Source of the DNA: Ilumatobacteraceae bacterium
GTDB lineage: Bacteria > Actinomycetota > Acidimicrobiia > Acidimicrobiales > Ilumatobacteraceae
NCBI GenBank assembly: GCA_009691255.1
Contig: SHUT01000009.1
Span: forward strand, 1 to 55,786
DNA length: 55,786 bases
Direction of reading: 5' to 3'
The notes beneath the pieces are model-generated. The model had not been told where the DNA came from. It searched no databases and worked only from the letters and a program-made list of their open reading frames with translations. Each line of letters opens with the position of its first letter. Position 1 is the first letter of the stretch. Position numbers and translations under genes: made by a program. Shown here piece after piece: positions 54,475 through 55,786 of this stretch.

Positions 54475-55247
54475 CTCGAGAGCTAGTTTCTGTCACGAAC
54501 CCAAAGGTTCAACGTCTGCGGCGCCTTTTGGGGCGCCGCAGTTCTCGTTATGAAGAAGGTCTCTTTGTCGTAGAAGGAGAGTTGCTTCTAGCCCAAGCAT
54601 TTGACGCAGGCTGGAACGTAATCGAGCAGTTTCAAAGCATTGATGCTCGTGATCAATTTCGTGATGGTCCACCAGTTTCTTTTTTGGACGGCAACGATTT
54701 CAAAAAAATTAGTGATGTGATGTCACCTCAAGGTGTTGCCGCGATTGTGTCAATGGAGCCACCTTCTAGATTGACAAATAGCATTATGTCGTGGTGCGTG
54801 GTCTGCGACTCCATCGCTGATCCTGGAAACCTGGGAACCATTATGCGCTCTGCGGAGGCAGCTGGCGCATCAACAATCTCGCTCGTGGGCACTTGTGTCG
54901 ACCCGTTCTCACCCAAGGTTGTTCGTGCCAGTGCGGGAGCAATTTTTCATGTTCAGATGAGACTCGCTGACACGTTTGAGCAATTGTTGGCACAAAAGGT
55001 ACGTCTTGTGGGCTTGACGTCACATGACACGGTGTCAGGCAAGTCTCCAAAGTCGCTCTATGACCTGACAACATCTGGCCGATTAGGACTCGTGGTCGGA
55101 AGTGAATCCCACGGTATTTCCAAGAATGCCCCGATTGATGAGTGGATCACGATCGCCCATGTGGGGCGTTCAGAGAGTCTCAACGCGGCCATGGCGGCCA
55201 CGGTTGCGTGCATGTACGTCGCCCACAATAGAGAAGCGATGCGTTAA
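54471..55247 (+). CDS. TrmH/SpoU-type RNA 2'-O-methyltransferase, probable CTG start
   Basis: SPOUT methyltransferase of 258 residues from CTG 54471. The substrate-binding domain starts [19 protein letters not shown] and [11 protein letters not shown]. The knotted catalytic domain has [36 protein letters not shown] and [16 protein letters not shown] (motifs 1-3). Only CTG, overlapping the rplT TGA as CTGA, gives the full N-terminus: the preceding in-frame stop is TAG 54417 and the next usual start, TTG 54528, falls in the loop of a hairpin after conserved residues. It resembles TsnR/RlmB-like enzymes; the target nucleotide is unknown. Confidence 0.86.
   Translation: MTRELVSVTNPKVQRLRRLLGRRSSRYEEGLFVVEGELLLAQAFDAGWNVIEQFQSIDARDQFRDGPPVSFLDGNDFKKISDVMSPQGVAAIVSMEPPSRLTNSIMSWCVVCDSIADPGNLGTIMRSAEAAGASTISLVGTCVDPFSPKVVRASAGAIFHVQMRLADTFEQLLAQKVRLVGLTSHDTVSGKSPKSLYDLTTSGRLGLVVGSESHGISKNAPIDEWITIAHVGRSESLNAAMAATVACMYVAHNREAMR
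54516..54541 (+). terminator. Strong hairpin after rplT, within the methyltransferase 5' end
   Basis: CTGCGGCGCC (54516-54525) pairs perfectly with GGCGCCGCAG (54532-54541) around TTTTGG. The 3' flank TTCTCGTT is only partly T-rich. It could attenuate read-through from infC-rpmI-rplT or slow early elongation of the methyltransferase. Confidence 0.4.
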
Positions 55248-55292
55248 GCGCCCCGTCTTGGGCACCGTACTCCACTAGCGTCTACATCGGTT

Positions 55293-55786
55293 ATGGCTTC
55301 TGATACTTCTTCCTCGAGCGCTGCGCATAATGCGCTGAGCGCAGTCGTGGCAGGGGCGTTAGCGGCTATGAAATCAGCTCCAACGAGCGATGCTTTAAAA
55401 GTGGCACTTGCACAGGCATTGGGGAAAAAAGGAGAACTGAGCATTCTCAAAGCGTCCCTTGGGAAAATAGCTGATGCTGATGAGCGTCGTGAGTTTGGTC
55501 AACTCATTAACTCAGCAACAGAGGCGATTACAGCGGCATCAAATGAGCGTCGTTCCGAGCTAGAACATGTTGAGCGTGATGCCCAAATCGGCCGAGAGCG
55601 CCTTGACATCACAGAGTTGTTGTTAGCGCCATCTGCAACACAACGCCGGGGGCGCATGCACCTTGTCACGCAGTCAACAGAGCGTCTAGAGGATGTGTTT
55701 ATTGGACTCGGTTTTCAAATTGCAGAAGGCCCCGAGGTTGAGTCTGACTTTTACAACTTTGAAGCACTCAACATGCCACCCACACA
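55293..55786 (+). CDS. pheS: Phenylalanyl-tRNA synthetase alpha subunit (partial, 3' end outside window)
   Basis: About 164 codons from ATG 55293. An N-terminal coiled-coil arm (ALAAMKSAPTSDALKVALAQALGKKGELSIL ... ERRSELEHVERD) is followed by the start of the catalytic domain with MHLVTQSTERLEDVFIGLGFQIAEGPEVESDFYNFEALNMP, diagnostic for PheS. The catalytic motifs 2 and 3 lie outside. TAGCGT at 55276-55281 is 11 nt before the ATG; no SD is seen. The infC-rpmI-rplT-methyltransferase-pheS order is a common bacterial arrangement. Confidence 0.95.
   Translation, partial: MASDTSSSSAAHNALSAVVAGALAAMKSAPTSDALKVALAQALGKKGELSILKASLGKIADADERREFGQLINSATEAITAASNERRSELEHVERDAQIGRERLDITELLLAPSATQRRGRMHLVTQSTERLEDVFIGLGFQIAEGPEVESDFYNFEALNMPPT

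Overview
The window is a gene-dense stretch of an actinobacterial chromosome. Actinobacterial markers include an mIHF gene next to gmk and rpoZ, a PimA-type mannosyltransferase, an F420-type luciferase-like oxidoreductase, a degenerate PriA without a Walker A motif, a DUF1844 gene beside infC, and the collinear order aroC-aroK-aroB-aroQ-pepQ-efp-nusB / pyrR-pyrB-pyrC-carA-carB / mihF-gmk-rpoZ-coaBC-metK-priA-def-fmt. Base composition looks near 50% GC, low for the phylum, and I infer an aquatic Acidimicrobiia-like bacterium (Ilumatobacter-type). This assignment is inference from gene content. No rRNA, tRNA, insertion sequence, phage or CRISPR array was seen.

Layout. 1-1721: arsenic cassette (divergent arsR; arsI, aqpS, arsC) with two 16-bp operator-like repeats. 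1712-6504: F420-type oxidoreductase, pimA-like glycosyltransferase, lemA, htpX and a DUF3048 lipoprotein. 6546-16308: pdxS-pdxT-yebC, ruvCAB, queA, tgt, yajC, secD, secF. 16338-27407: rel, hisS, aspS, rarA, a DUF6167-like small protein, alaS, ruvX, mltG. 27404-33611: shikimate genes aroE, aroC, aroK, aroB, aroQ, then pepQ, efp, nusB. 33631-35091: DUF2079 membrane protein. 35134-43436: pyrimidine operon with a PyrR-type RNA leader (pyrR, pyrB, pyrC, carA, carB, pyrD). 43446-48908: mihF, gmk, rpoZ, coaBC, metK, priA. 48909-53039: a methyltransferase (minus strand), def, fmt, moaB, hisG, a cold-shock-like protein, a DUF1844 protein (minus strand). 53040-55786: infC-rpmI-rplT, a TrmH-type methyltransferase and the 5' part of pheS. 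No gap exceeds about 205 bases. The two longest, the leaders of pyrR and infC, both carry structure.

The most interesting material is in gene starts and leaders rather than in unknown proteins. (1) The pyr leader combines a PyrR-binding hairpin, a strong Shine-Dalgarno (SD) site, a 27-codon leader ORF running through an intrinsic terminator, and a TGATG junction with pyrR. This suggests PyrR control of leader translation, which in turn controls attenuation and coupling. (2) Many genes have a TANNNT -10 box 6-9 nt before the start codon and no SD, so leaderless transcription looks common. (3) Two genes (priA and the TrmH-type methyltransferase) can be full length only if they start at CTG inside a CTGA stop/start overlap, and infC seems to start at ATA inside an ATAG overlap. 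(4) infC overlaps rpmI by 101 nt in another frame. (5) secD carries four perfect copies of a 24-bp repeat.
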